64,000 nucleotides of DNA from Hansfordia pulvinata (taxonomy: Eukaryota > Ascomycota > Sordariomycetes > Xylariales): assembly GCA_006538405.1 (NCBI GenBank), contig BJKQ01000039.1, positions 1-64,000 on the forward strand. The letters run 5' to 3'. Every line of letters starts with the position of its first letter. Within the stretch, counting starts at the first letter, position 1. A program made the translations under genes and the position numbers. This document shows, in pieces, positions 25,287-37,646 of the stretch. Under the pieces are notes generated by a model. It searched no databases. It saw only the letters and a program-made list of their open reading frames with translations, and was not told the origin of the DNA.

Positions 25287-27408
25287 TCACAACTCCCCAT
25301 CATCTTCCTCGGCCTCGGCCTCGGCCTCGCCCTCGCCCTCGCCCTCTTCCTCGTCCTCGTCCTCGTAGAGCACGAAGCTGCTGCCGGGCCACCCGTTCTT
25401 GGCGGTGTACTCGGACGCCGGGGTGGTGCCGTGCAGGACCTCGTACCTCGCCATGTCGCCGTCGTGATCGCCCCCGTCGTCTCCGTCTCTTTCCCCTCCC
25501 TCTTTGTCCTCCGCCGCCACGGTGTCCCTCCCGAGTAGAAGCGAAGCCACCCGCGCGCCGGCGTCGCGGCCCTCGAACCAGGCGCCGTGCATGAAGCCGT
25601 AGTAGTCGGCGGACGTGGCCTCGCCGGCGAACCACAGGCGGCCGACGTTGGCGCGCAGGTTCTGGTGCTTCTGGAGCGTCATGCCGGGGGGCCAGCCGCT
25701 GTAGGAGCCGAAGACCCATCTGTGTTTTTTATTTCGGTACGTCAGTATAAGGAGGGCTACAAGGCAGAGAGAGAGGGGGCAGGGCAGAAACTCACTCCTC
25801 CTGGCTCCATCTCGGGTAGTAAAAGTCGACGGGCTCGGGGACGTCGACCCCGGGAAACATGCGGCGCAGCACGGCGAGGCACTCGGCGCGGGTCTGCTCG
25901 GCGGGCTGGCGCTCGACGCGGCGCGCCTGCTCGCCGACGACGGTGGCGAAGAGGACGTGGCCGGCGCCGCCGCCGCCCTGCTGCGCCCCCTCGTCCAGCG
26001 TCCCCGGCGCCGCCAGCGGCTGCCACACCGGGTACCACCCGCGCGTCGTCGGGTCGGCGTACAGCAGGTATTCGCTGCTGCTGCTGCTGTCTTGTCCCTG
26101 GCCGGGGTGATGATGATGATGATCACGATCGCGATCAGGCTTCGTCGTGGTCTCCTCCTCCTCCCAGAACGCCCGCTCAAACTGCATAAAGATCTTGGTG
26201 TACGCGCCCATCCGCATCATCTCGACGGCCTCGCGCTTCCACCGCGGCAGCGGCGGCGCGAACTCGACCACGCCGCTCTGCAGCACGCCGACCGAGAAGG
26301 TCGCGATGGCGTGTTCTGCCCGGATGCAGCCTGATTCTTCTTCTTCTTCTTCTTCCTCCTCTCCTACTCCTTGGCTACGGCTGCTGCTGGCTCTCGCCCT
26401 CCCAAAGTCGATCGTGACGCCCTCGTCGTCGTAGCGGATCCTCCTGACAATGGTGTCCAGCAGCAGCCGCGGGTCCTCCCAGCCGTCCCCGTCCCCGTCC
26501 CCGTCCCCGTCCCCGTCCCCGTCCCCGCGCTCGGTCAGGAACTCGGCGGCCTCGCCGCGGACGAGGGCGCTGTAGCCGCGGGGGTCGAGGACGAGGCGGT
26601 TCTCGTTGCTGAAGCCGTTGAAGGTCATGTTGGAGGCGGCGATGCCGAACGCCAGGCTGGTCGCCTCGGGCGGCTGCGCGGCGTTCCAGTCCCAGTTCCA
26701 CCACTCGACGGCCCGCGCGCGCATCTCCTCCTCTTTATTCTTATCCTCGCCTCGGCCTTTCCCTCCTCCTGGTGTTGTTCCCGGCCTCCACCCGGCCATC
26801 GCGAGCCCCGCCCGCGCGTCCACGTCCAGCAGGTCGTCCGTCAGGATCCGCCCGGCGTCCTGCTGCGCGGCCCAGTACGCCTCGTCGAACCGCGCCTGCA
26901 GCTCCGCGTGGTAGCCCGCCTCGCCCCCCTGGTCGAAGCTGCGCACCGAACCCAGGTCCGACGGCCGGCTGCGCAGCCCGTGCTTCCGGGCCAGCCTCCA
27001 GATGGGGTTCTCGGGCCCGCCGGGCGACCCCAGCCCTTGGATCCAGTTGGCCCCCAGCTCCACCGTGTACGGCGGCGGCGGCGGCTCGGCGGCGTTGTCG
27101 TTGTCGTTGTCGTTGTCGTTATCCTCCTCCTTCCCGGCAGTAGTCCTGCGCCGCCCGAAGCTGGCGAGCGCCACCCTCCCCCCTATCCGGCCGTTGCGCT
27201 CCACGATGAGGAAATCGGACACGGACGCGTTGGCCAGCGCCTGCGCCGCCGTGATCCCGGCCACCCCCGCGCCGAGGACGGCCACCTTGGTCCGGCGGCA
27301 CTCTGTTTCTTTCGAGGCGCCGCCGCCGCTGGCGGCAGCGAGGGCGAGGCCGGGGATCGCCGCGGCGGCGGCCCAGACGAGGCGGCGTGCGAGGGGCGTG
27401 AGCTTCAT
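25287..27408 (-). CDS. flavin-containing polyamine/amine oxidase, secreted type
   Basis: Predicted to oxidise polyamines with FAD, giving an aldehyde, an amine and H2O2. Exons are 27408-25796 and 25719-25287; the intron (25795-25720) has GTGAGT, a CTGAC branch and CAG, and restores EEWVFGSYSGW. The product is about 681 residues. Residues 1-27 look like a signal peptide or anchor (LARRLVWAAAAAIPGLALAA). The dinucleotide fold is VAVLGAGVAG near residues 42-51, followed by IGGRV and ELGANWIQG; the C-terminal FAD segment is LWFAGEATSADYYGFMHGAW. These motifs match plant and fungal polyamine oxidases. Oddities: family-atypical inserts made of simple sequence, including a (GD)n run coded at about 26,488-26,527, a Glu run at 26,335-26,361, an (ND)n run near 27,100 and a Glu/Gly/Ala tail coded near 25,310-25,370. 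Substrate is inferred. Confidence 0.9.
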
Positions 27409-29858
27409 GTCGTCCGTTGTCGGCTTAGGGAAGCACCATTGTGTGCTCCGGGTTCAACCGGAAACGAGTATATGCACGACAGGATGTGGGGGGGGGGGAG
27501 TACTGTCGAGAGCGAGCAGGGTATTATAATATCATGTCCTCGCGGCGGCGAGGGGAGAGGGGCGAGAACCGAAGATCTCCGTCATCGCCTCGGGTCTCGA
27601 GGGCTTATACCTCGCATTCATCCAATTTGGGCCAGCTTCGTCGCGAGCTTTCTCGCCACCGGGGGGAAATCGGATGGAGATTGCCGGAGAGAGAGGGAGG
27701 AGGGGGAAAATGCGAGCAACCGCGATCTCCAGGACAAGGGAAAGATAATCATAACCCAGCCAGGGGTTCTCCTGGGATTCCGCGCTATAAATGGCTCGAG
27801 CGTCGCGATCCTCATCCGTTCTTTTGCGCGAGTGCGTAAGCATACGGCCGTGCCAAACCGCCTGATGGAACCCGCGTCTTGTTCAGCTGGAATCGGCGCA
27901 GAGGTCAAGCAAGGATCGAATTGCCCAGCGCGGTCAAGGATCAGACTCCCGGCACTCCTTACCTCTACCTACCTACCTTACGTGCTTACCTACCTTGCCC
28001 TTCCAGTTCAATAACGGTCATCAGTAACCTTCAGGTAACAAGATCCGCGCTCGCTGACCCCGGCCATCCTCCTCCCGCTGCTCACCTCGCCTCGCCTCAC
28101 CTGGCGTGGCAGCTGCCCCGCCTGCCGGCGCCCGGGGTTTGATCGTCCGCCCCCCCGCGGCGACGAGACCGCGCACACCGAACGCCCAACACGGGTCGAA
28201 ATAGGCGCAAAAGTGCCGTGATTGCCGATGGGATGGGGGCAACACCGCTTTTCGGTCTCGCTGCGCACGCCTTGGGGTTTTCTCTCGTCATCTTGCGCGC
28301 CGCTCTTGGCAACAGCCTGTCGTCTCCTCCAGAGACGTCGGTCTGCTCGTGGGAGCACGAAGGATCATGCTTCGAACCACTCGATAGAAGACCAGGGACA
28401 ACGATTGACAGACAGCTTGCCACGACGGCAGGCAAGGCGTCCTCCTGTCATGGAAGCATTACCGAATGTGCCTGAATGACCTGATCTATCAGCGGGGACG
28501 ATTCGCGCCAGATCCTGTCCCGGGTGCCTGCTGGACGACGCTGGTGTGAACCATGCCCCGACACGACATGCGCGTGGGCTACGACCAGAGACTGCGAATC
28601 AATGGATGGGGGATCCATGGGCGTCCGCGTTGCGCATTTGCCCTGGATGCCCGTGCGTACCTAACATAAGAGACACTCATACATGCAGCGGACCTGCTAT
28701 CTACCTTACCCATACTGATCCCGTGCTTGGGCCTCCGGGCGGGCGGACGTCAGAGGTGAGAGAGAACGGCCCGACACCGACACCGACACCGACACCGGCA
28801 GAGCGGCCGTCCGGACCTGCCCAGCCCCGGCTCCCCGGCCGGCATTGGCTCTGGACTGAACCGGCCCTCACTACCTCTGGCAGTGTGGCGTGGCGTGGCG
28901 TGCCAGCCCCCGCCGCGCCCTTCTTTCCCCTCGCCGCCTTGGTTGTATCTGTGCCTGTGCCTGGGGAAGCTGTGGCTGGCCGGGGCCGTCGTATATACAG
29001 GTAAGTACTCGTGAGTCCGGTCCCGTCGGCTGCGCGGCCCGAGCCAACCACCACCAACTCCAAACCCCCGACACCGACACCGACACCGGCAGAGCGGCCG
29101 TCCGGACCTGCCCAGCCCCGGCTCCCCGGCCGGCATTGGCTCTGGACTGAACCGGCCCTCACTACCTCTGGCAGTGTGGCGTGGCGTGGCGTGCCAGCCC
29201 CCGCCGCGCCCTTCTTTCCCCTCGCCGCCTTGGTTGTATCTGTGCCTGTGCCTGGGGAAGCTGTGGCTGGCCGGGGCCGTCGTATATACAGGTAAGTACT
29301 CGTGAGTCCGGTCCCGTCGGCTGCGCGGCCCGAGCCAACCACCACCAACTCTAAACCCCCGACGCCGCTCGATGCCCGCCGGCGCCTTGGCACCGCGGGT
29401 GTGGCTGCGCCCCCTAACGGCAGTCGAAGAGTGCGTGCGTTTCCAACTACAGATGTAATGTGGCTGGTGATTGTGTGTACGCGTCCAGCCTCGAGGCCGA
29501 AGCCGAACCGGCATCCCCTCCCACCTCCCCGAGGCGCATGGCGACATTAGATGCATTGCGTGCACATAAACTGGAAGCCGCGTAAGACCATGGCAGGAAG
29601 CAGGCTTGGTCACGGGCAACTGCGCTGCTCAGTGGCGAACCTCCAGAGGCATTGCCGGCTTTAGAGGGGGGGGATGGGGGCAGCAGATGGCTCGCCGTCC
29701 GCGCGCGGGAATCACCCGTGCAACGTCGACGGTGGTAGTCAATAGGCTGCAGACGGATTTTCACTATTGTGTCAGGTCTGCGAACCAAGGGCGGGATGCC
29801 AAATGAGGTCATCAAAAGCCCGTGATGATGATGATGCTGATGCTGGCCTCGTGGCTCT

Positions 29859-29889
<31 letters not shown>

Positions 29890-32800
29890 GACAAGGGAGA
29901 CCGACGACGAGACGAGAGCCAAGAAGAGACCCTCACCATACTCGCGATCCCAAAGGGCATATCATTAGAGAAGAACACTCCAGTTATTACTCGTACTGGC
30001 TCGTGATAGCTCCTGCTTGGCCAGACATTCCGCCCTGGTGGCGGTGACCGCGAAATCGCACGCCCGGTTGCTTGGCGGGGGCGTGCTCGTAATAAAGATG
30101 ACTGATCAGTGAGGCCCTCCCTCCACACAGGCCATCGGCAAACACCAGCAGGTTTCTGCCAACCGAAGGATCCCGGGCTGTGTTGCTGGGTGCTGAGAAG
30201 TCACTGCTGCCCGCCACTCTGCGATGGAATATCTGGTCAGTAGAGGAAGGGACCGCAGCTCTGCGAGTGTGGAAAGGGAGATGGCGCTGTCTGATCAATA
30301 TCCCGAGCCCACCACTACCACCACAACACGATGCACAGGCGCAGTCTGAGAAGTGCACTTGACTCCTCCACGTCCGTTGGGAGCACGCAAACAGAGGGGC
30401 CTCCCTCCTCGCCCCGTCGTCGTGGCCGCCCCCCTCTGGAGGAAGGAGGAAAAAAGAAACGCAACCAGCGATCGGCGTGTCTCCATCCGGCGGTGGGCTT
30501 CTGCGCTTCACGGGCACACGAACAAACGCGCCATTCTGACCGCCCCTGCGTTCGAGAGAGCCATCATTGTTCGCGGGTGGTGGCGTGGGTGCTGAACAAT
30601 GGTAATCTTCAGGAAGCGCCAGACCCTCGCCCTGCTTGCTTGTCTGCGCGTACGCGCAGATTGTTTACTCAACGGCATATGGGGAACGCCGCTGACGTTG
30701 TTTGTCGGGCGGCCGTTGTTGACACGACACCCGCACCGTCCCTTGCTTGCACACACACTCCTCCCCCTCTCCCCGATATGAGGAACTGGCTGGCTGCGCG
30801 GGCTTGACAATGGGGGCGGTGGCTAGTGACAAGCATGTCTCGAACCCCCTGCTATATAATAAGCCCAAGACATTCCGCCCACCACATCAAGCGCGAGACG
30901 AGAAACAGCAGCCTTGGTAGTGCAGGTCCCGAAAGAGGGCGCCCTCGATCGCGTATCGACAAGAAGGCCCGAGAAAAATAAAATAAAACAAAACAAAACG
31001 GTAGGCACAACACGAGCATCCATCTCGCTTCCAAGCCGCCGGTCAAGTCCCCATTGCCCGACAGTCTCGAACCCCCCGTGGTATAACTACGAGTACTTGT
31101 GCCTTGCGCAGTACGAGTACCTTAAGCAGCAACATTGGAAAGCTCCTCGGGCAAGCGGGGACAGCTTTCGTCGTGTCTCGCCCAGCGGGCGATCCCTTCC
31201 ATGCTCTTTCGCCCAAGTACTCGGACTTGGCCTCGCTACGCTTTTTTCCTGCCCCTTGCGAGCAGATACTCGTAGATTCTGGCAAGGCGGGCAAAGCCGC
31301 GGCCGGCCCGCCCAAGGAAGCCAAGAACTCCTCTCGTACCGGCCGCCTCGACGAGATTGCCGAAGCGTCTCGTGACCGAGCCCATTCCCCTGACAACCTG
31401 GCCAGGGGGAGCGAGGAAGGGGGAGGAGAAGGAGAGGAAGAAGAGGAGGAAGAGGACAAGAACGCGAGGACAAAGGGGTACAGGCACGCAGAAACCAGGG
31501 ATGGATAGGTGGATTGGCCGTGAACACGAATGCTCTGACCGCATACTCACACGCCGACGCATGGACTCGACGAGCACCAGCAGCAGGTTCATGGCGCGTC
31601 CCTTTGATGGGTCACTGGTGGTGAAAAGAACCTCACCCACACCGATTCTTGTCAGTTCTCTCGCATGGGGGGATTCTTCAGAGAGTCCCCGGCCCTTTGG
31701 ACTGGATGCACGGCTACGAGTACACGCCATCAGACGAGGGATGAGGAGAGATGTTCAGGAGGGCGGGCACGGGTGGCACACCACACGGGGCGCGCGCCCC
31801 TCGGGCACCCAGGCACACGCCAGGCAAGGGTTTTTGTGGTCTTCTTGACAACACACGGGCGGGTGCTATGATCAGTGGATGGATATTACTTTTTCTTCTT
31901 CTTCTCCTTCTTCTTCCTTCTTTCTCTCTCCCCTCACCACAGAAGCGTAAGAAGCTCCTCGTAGGCGTGCTGGAGAAGCCGGTAGCCGCCCCCACACCGG
32001 GCCATCAATACTTGTAGGGGCCTAGTGCGGCGGCACATCGCAGCTGAGACAGCATCTCCGGTGGGTGGACAATACTTTTCTGGGCGTGCTCGTAAAGTAA
32101 ACAGAAGTCTGCTGGCGGCTGGTACGGGTACTCGAGCAGACCCGGAGCCGCGACTGCGTCTGGGGTGAAGAGAGGTGGGAGTCTCGAGATGGGACCTGCG
32201 AGTGGGCGGCTCGAAGATGCGAATGGACTGCTACAACGGAGTACTCGTGGACAGACTTTCAGTACGGGGTGACTCCTCGCTTCATGAGATCCATCCAACC
32301 CGTGAGACGATCTCTGTCGACGACTCGGAGGGAGGAATGCCACGATGGCAAGTGTGCGAGTATGCCGAAAATTCTCACCGTCTGCCTGCTTCGTCACCCC
32401 CCCGTGATCGTATGGTCGTCATCGCAGTGCTCCGCTGTGCAGTCCAGTCCAGTCCACCGCGCGTCGTCTGACAACGCGACTACTTGTACTCGTAGACTTG
32501 GGCGCCCCCTTCCGATCGACACGCCGGCCAATCACGAGGCGCCATCCGACAAGAGTCGGACAAAAGAGATCGACGTACCCAGAAATAGGAGATTCAGAGC
32601 GGGTCGGGCTGTCCGGCATTGACGGGGCCCCCTGTCCTGTCCCTTGGGTCGATCCACCCGCCCGCGCCGTCTCCTCCGTAGGTAGGTAGCCTTGCTTTGT
32701 GCCTGGTGTGCCTGGCAGTAGTACGATTGGTGGTGTCGGCTCGTACTCATACTCATACTCATACATGGCCCACGGCGCGGCTCCCTGAGACCAGGGACCA

Positions 32801-32998
32801 CCGAAGAGGCGCGTGGCACATCCCGGCGAGATGACGGGGACGCAAGGACGTGCGAGTATCAAGATGAGATGGCGGGCTCGTGACCGGCACAAGCCAGCGG
32901 AAGATCGTGGGCCACTGCGGGACCCTTAGCCTGGGCAGGAGAGATGACGAGACTAGTTAGCAGCCAGCAAAGCAGTCTGTTATGTGTGTGCGTATGTG

Positions 32999-33029
<31 letters not shown>

Positions 33030-33501
33030 ATATTCTGTGTCTCTGTGCGTGTTGTGCCGCGTGGGTTCTCGAGGGTGTCTCCCGGAGGGCCAGTCGTCTG
33101 AACACAAATCCCCCCTCGGGTCTTTCTTCTCATATCTGGGCCTTGCCTGTGACCTCTGCCGTCACTGCCTCATTCCAGATCAGCACAACCGCTCTGGAGG
33201 CCCCGAGTTACCCGTTCACATCGAGGCCGAGTATCCGCACTCGAACTCGAAAGCAGCCTCGCCAGCGGCACCCCGACCCCTGCCCCGGATTTCGAGCCAC
33301 TCGTTTCCCCCTCGGCCAGCGCGCCGTTGCCGTTGCCGCCGCCGTTGCCGTTGCCGTGTCTTTCCCGATTCTTACTTCCATTGCGCAGTCGCTGTGCGTC
33401 TTCCTGTCGTTCTCAAGTCCGTTGCTCTCTTCTCGCCGGCCGACACGCCGTGCTGGCATCTGGCCCACACTCGTTCCCCTACTCTTCTTCCTTCCCTCGT
33501 C
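27409..33501. other. 6-kb intergenic region, no gene seen
   Basis: No credible coding region was found on either strand. It holds a TATAAA at about 27,784, the 291-bp tandem duplication at 28,771-29,352, a (GA)n tract at 29,862-29,889, a (GT)n tract at 32,985-33,030 and seven copies of the octamer TACTCGTA/TACGAGTA (29988, 31088, 31112, 31267, 31715, 32487 and near copies). It separates the divergently oriented oxidase and acetyltransferase genes, so their promoters lie at its two ends. A non-coding RNA gene cannot be excluded. Confidence 0.5.
28771..29352. repeat. 291-bp direct tandem duplication
   Basis: The unit 28771-29061 is repeated almost perfectly at 29062-29352: for example GAGCGGCCGTCCGGACC starts at 28801 and at 29092. 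Each copy starts in a CCGACA hexamer repeat and contains GTATATACAGGTAAGTACTC. The differences are very few, so the duplication is recent. The unit length is a multiple of 3 but no coding role is evident. Confidence 0.95.
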
Positions 33502-35871
33502 ATGGCGGTGCAGACGGTCCTGGAGCGGCCTGCCGAGGCCAAGCTCATCCGCAAGATTCACCGCGTGCTGAGCCCCGTGTAAGTTGTCCCCGGCGAGCAG
33601 CCTCCTTTTTCCGAGGCTGTGCCCGAGTCCGACGGCACCATCTGGAGATGGCTTCGCCTCCGCCCCCACCCCCCACCCCAACAAGGTCACACACAGACAC
33701 ACACAAGGAAATAGGCCCGCTGACTTGTTGAAACCGCTCCCGGGCGCCCGGCGTGAGACGAATACAGCGAGTCGTTCCTGTCGGCGCAGCACCTGCTCAA
33801 CCTCTTCTTCAGCCCGGCCGTGACGGGCCGGTACTCGATCCCCAAGAGCCTGGCGGGCCCGGACCGGCAGGCCGCGCTGGCCAACACGGTGCAGTGCGCC
33901 GTGGCGGCGACGGTGCTGGAGCACCCGCTGCTGCAGTCGGGCATCGTCGACGAGGACTCGGCCCAGCCCTCGTGGGCGCGCCTCGACCGCGTCGACCTCG
34001 CCGCCCTGGTCCGCTGGGAGCACGTCGACGCCTACGCCGGCTATGACGCCGCCCTGCGCCGCGCCTGGGAGCGCGAGGCCAGCACCCGCTTCCAGCGCCT
34101 CGAGACCCAGCCCGCCTTCCGCGTCACCGTCCTACGCCCGGCCTCCCGCGCCGAGGGCGACCTCATCGACGTCGTCTTCGCCTACAGCCACACCGTCGGC
34201 GACGGCCGCAGCGGCAAGATCTTCCACGAGGCCTTCCTCGGCCACCTCAAGCGCCTCGCCGCCGACCCGGACCTGGCCGCCGCCGCCGCCGCGCCCCAGC
34301 CGGCCCTCCTCGAGATCCCCGCGAACCTGCGCTGCACCCCGGCCCCCGAGGCCATGCTCAACCTGACCCGCTCGCCCGCCTTCACGCTGGCCGAGGCCTG
34401 GAAGGCCTTCCGCCCCAAGGCCCTGACGCCCCGCTCGCCCAACGCCGCCTCGTGGTCCCCTATCCCGGTCTCGCCCCCGAAGAAGAGGCAGCGGCGCCAC
34501 CTGCGACAGCAACAGCAGCCGCAGCACCCACAGTCCGAGTCCGAGCCCGAGGCGGAAGCGGAGCAGCAGCAGCAGCAGCAGCCGGCGGCGCAGCCGCCGG
34601 CGATCCCCGCCGAGTCCCCTGGAGCCACCAACATCCGCCTCGTGACCATTGAGCACGGGCGCCTGCAGCGCATCCTCGAGACCTGCCGCGGCCACCAGAC
34701 GACGCTGACGCCCTTCCTGCACGCCATGACCCTCGCCTCGCTCGCCCGCCGCATGCCCGAGCGCGACGCTCCCGGCTTCATCTCCGGCACCCCGCTCGAC
34801 CTGCGCCGCCACATCCGGCCCGCCCCGGGCTTCGACCCTCACCAGACCATCAGCAACCTGGCGACCACCATCTCGCACAACTTCGACCCGGCCCTCGTGT
34901 CCGACCTGCGCGCGCAGATCCTGCGGGTCGTGGTCGGCGACGACGACAGCAGCAGCAGCAGCAGCAGCAGCGGCAGCAGCGGCAGCGATGCCACCGACAG
35001 CGAAGACGGCGGGGACGCAGATCGCAGGCGGCAGCGGCAGCAGCAGATCAGGCGGGCCGCGGCCGAGCAGAAGCTCGAGGAGACGGTCTGGTCCGTCTCG
35101 CGGACCGTCGGCGCGGAGCTCAAGACCAAGCTGGACGCCGGCACCCACAACGACCCCATGTGCCTGCTCAAGTTCCTCAACGACCCGCGGCCCGTCGTCA
35201 AGGACCGCCTGTGCAAGACGCGCGAGCGCACCTGGCAGATCAGCAACCTCGGCGTCATGGGCGGCGGCGACGACAACAGCAAGCCCGCGCCTGCGCCCGC
35301 GGCGGCGCCGGCCGACGGCAGCGGCAGTGGCAGCGGCAGCGGCGACGAGTCGTCGTCCGAGGACGGCCACGTGATGAGCAGCAGCGCCAGCAGCAGCAGC
35401 AGCACCAACGCCGACGGCGACGGCTGGTCCTTTGAGCGCGCCGTCTTCACCCGGGGCCCCTGGACCCTCGACGCCGTGCTGCGATGGAGCGTCGTCGCCG
35501 TCAAGGGCGGCACCCTGGCCCTGGCCCTGACCTGGCAGGACGGCGCCGTCGACGCCGCCATCGCCGAGGGCCTGCTGGCCGACGCCCGCGCCTGCCTCGA
35601 GTCGCTCGGCGACACCGGCCGCTTCCGCCTGGCCCCCGCTTCCGCTGCCGCTGCCGCTAGCCCCTCCTACTCTTCCGTGCCCGGTGAAACAGCCGCGTCC
35701 GCGCCGCCGGCGACGCCCCCAAGACCCGGGCCGCCGCAGCAGACGGCGTCCCTCTCGCCCGAGCAGGGGCTCCCGCCCAAGTCCCGGCTGCGCGGCGCCA
35801 GGTCGCAGGACACCCTCCGCGTGCCCATGCGCGTCCGCCTCCGACGCTCCCTGCGGTCCCTGATCGAGTGA
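33502..35871 (+). CDS. alcohol acetyltransferase-like protein (AATase family)
   Basis: Probably transfers an acetyl group from acetyl-CoA to an alcohol or related acceptor. Exons are 33502-33578 and 33768-35871 (intron donor GTAAGT, CTGAC at 33719, CAG), giving about 726 residues. The N-terminal MAVQTVLERPAEAKLIRKIHR and the segment after the splice (VESFLSAQHLL) resemble fungal Atf-type proteins. HTVGDG at about residues 167-172 fits the HxxxD catalytic motif, and later parts (FISGTPLDLRRHI, ISNLG) match the second half of the fold. The protein is longer than usual because of simple-sequence inserts: Gln/Glu/Ser-rich at 34,498-34,610, a Ser run at 34,949-34,985 and another Gly/Ser-rich stretch at 35,290-35,410. 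A Pro-rich tail ends the protein. No signal peptide is seen; the substrate is unknown. Confidence 0.85.
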
Positions 35872-36655
35872 AAAACACCGCCAGCAAACGAAACATCCGA
35901 TGAATGGAGGGGAAGAAACCGCCATGACCCCGGCCCCGCCCTTCCGGCCCTTTTTCCTCTTTTTGACGAAACGATACATCTCAAGCCCCGTCCAGGAACA
36001 CATACACCACATCCGGGGGGCACCCGCAGCATACAACTAACGATAGAACGATAGCCTTCTCATGTGATTTATTTCTCTCCCACCCCTCTCAAAACACGGC
36101 GTCTGTTGCGGGATTTTGCCAATTTTTTTCTTCTTCCCCTTCCTTCGCGGTAAATTAGAAACACGCCGACTCGCGACCGCACCATTTCCTACCGAAAGAC
36201 TCTTTCTGCCGCACATATTCTTCTTCGAAGACTACCATCCGTTTGGGCGTCGGGATCACATTCCCTGTGTTCTTCGTCTCGCCTCGGGACGGAGCCTCGG
36301 TCCACTCTGTCATTCCATATCGGCTTCGGGAGGCCGCGTGGGAGCACGACTGTTGCCTCCTTTTCCTTTCCCTTCCCTTCGGGTTACTTTCTTATGTCGG
36401 AATAGAGATACCGAGCACATCGCATGATACACACATAGTAATGCAAACCTGGTACCGCAAAAGTCATCGTCCGCTGGTCTGAACGTGTGTCGTCGTCGTT
36501 GGAATCCGGGCCACACTGCACGCTGGTGTGCCAGCGTTAGGTAGTAGCACTAGCAAGAAAAGAAAAAAGAAAGATCCCGGAGTCAAACTCAGAAGCTTTG
36601 GCTCCCCCCGTCCCAGGCCGCCCCTTCATCAACAGCCAACCGGCGCGGCCCCCCC
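35872..36655. other. convergent 3' intergenic spacer
   Basis: This lies between the acetyltransferase (+) and the Mpv17-family gene (-). It presumably contains both 3' untranslated regions. No gene or repeat stands out. Confidence 0.5.
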
Positions 36656-37646
36656 TCAGCCGGCAAGGCTCACGTAGACGCCCCAGACCAGCCCGGCGAG
36701 CCCGCCGACGAGGTTGCGCGCGGCGACGGTGCGCACGAGCGCGAAGTTGACCGCGCTGACCAGCGGCCACAGGCGCCAGCCCGCCGTCATGAGGGGCCAG
36801 AACGCGGCGCGCGCCGCCGCCCAGGCCGCCGCCCAGTCGACGCTCCTCGCCGCGGTGGTGGTGGTGGTGGTGGTGGTGGCCTGCCGCGCGGCGTGCATGA
36901 ACGCGCTGTACGCCAGCGTGTTGAGGGCCGCGCCCACGGTCTGGTCCAGCGCGAACTTGGCCAGCGTGTTGCCCACGTCGAGCTTGCCTTCTTCTCCGGC
37001 CTGCTGCCGCTGCCCCGGGGCATCCTCTTTCCGCGCGCCGCCCCCGCGATTATTATTATTATTATTATTATTATTGATATTCTTGTCCTCGTCCTCGCCC
37101 GCGTCTGCGGGCTTCTGAGGCGTCGGATCAGCCGGCGCCGGCGCCCGGGCCGGGAACGTCGATTCGAGCAGCTCTTGCCTGGGGGGCCCCGCGGGGGTCA
37201 GCATTCGGGTAGCCGCAGATCATATAACTTCCCGCGGGAAAGATAAGAATCAAACCTACCATAGGATGTTCGGCGGGGTGCTGACGAGCGCAAAGGCGAC
37301 AAAGTGGAGGACGGGCAGCCAGTCGATGGCGAGCGGGGCCTGCTTCTTCGCAGTCGCGCCCCGAGGGCGCTCTCGTTGTTCAGCTTTTTTTTCTTCGTGT
37401 CGCTCGAGGCAGTGCGGCACGCGCACGCCAAAAACGTCGACGGCAGGAGACAATGGGCCTGTCATTCCAGGTCTGGCTGTGCTGCTGCCCTCATGACGTC
37501 GATGCGAAAAGCAGCCCCAAGTGGGTGGGGGAGGGGGGAGACCTTACCTCTTCACGGAAGGCCACGAGCGCCTGCGCAATCAAGTTCGAGGCGGCGGCCA
37601 GCGCAGCCGACTGAGCCGTCGCGACTAGCATGGGCGAGGGCGCCAT
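36656..37646 (-). CDS. Mpv17/PMP22-family membrane protein
   Basis: Probably an organelle membrane protein of the Mpv17/PMP22 family (peroxisome or mitochondrion). Exons are 37646-37548, about 37345-37260 and 37178-36656, giving about 235 residues. Donors are GTAAGG at 37547 and GTAGGT at 37259. The acceptor of exon 2 could be any of three AGs at 37340-37346, all in the same phase. Exon 1 encodes a hydrophobic N-terminus (SAALAAASNLIAQALVAF). Exon 2 gives PLAIDWLPVLHFVAFALVS, and the junction gives TPPNILWQELLES. Exon 3 has the family core: FALDQTVGAALNTL, FWPLMTAGWRLWPLVS, NFALV and a GLVWGVYVSLAG end. A loop between them holds an Asn run coded by an ATT microsatellite (37,050-37,077) and a Thr run coded at 36,856-36,879, both unusual for the family. 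Confidence 0.85.

Noticed and set aside
26371..28014. 547-codon open frame on the plus strand
   Set aside because: It is the antisense shadow of the polyamine oxidase exon; its Pro/Val/Arg-rich repeats mirror GC-rich codons and microsatellites, and it has no motif of its own.
28771..29352. a coding gene through the tandem duplication
   Set aside because: Long frames exist only because the unit length is a multiple of three; both strands are open and neither encodes a recognisable protein.
34132..36036. 634-codon open frame on the minus strand
   Set aside because: Antisense of the acetyltransferase; it arises from strong third-position GC bias and carries no recognisable domain.
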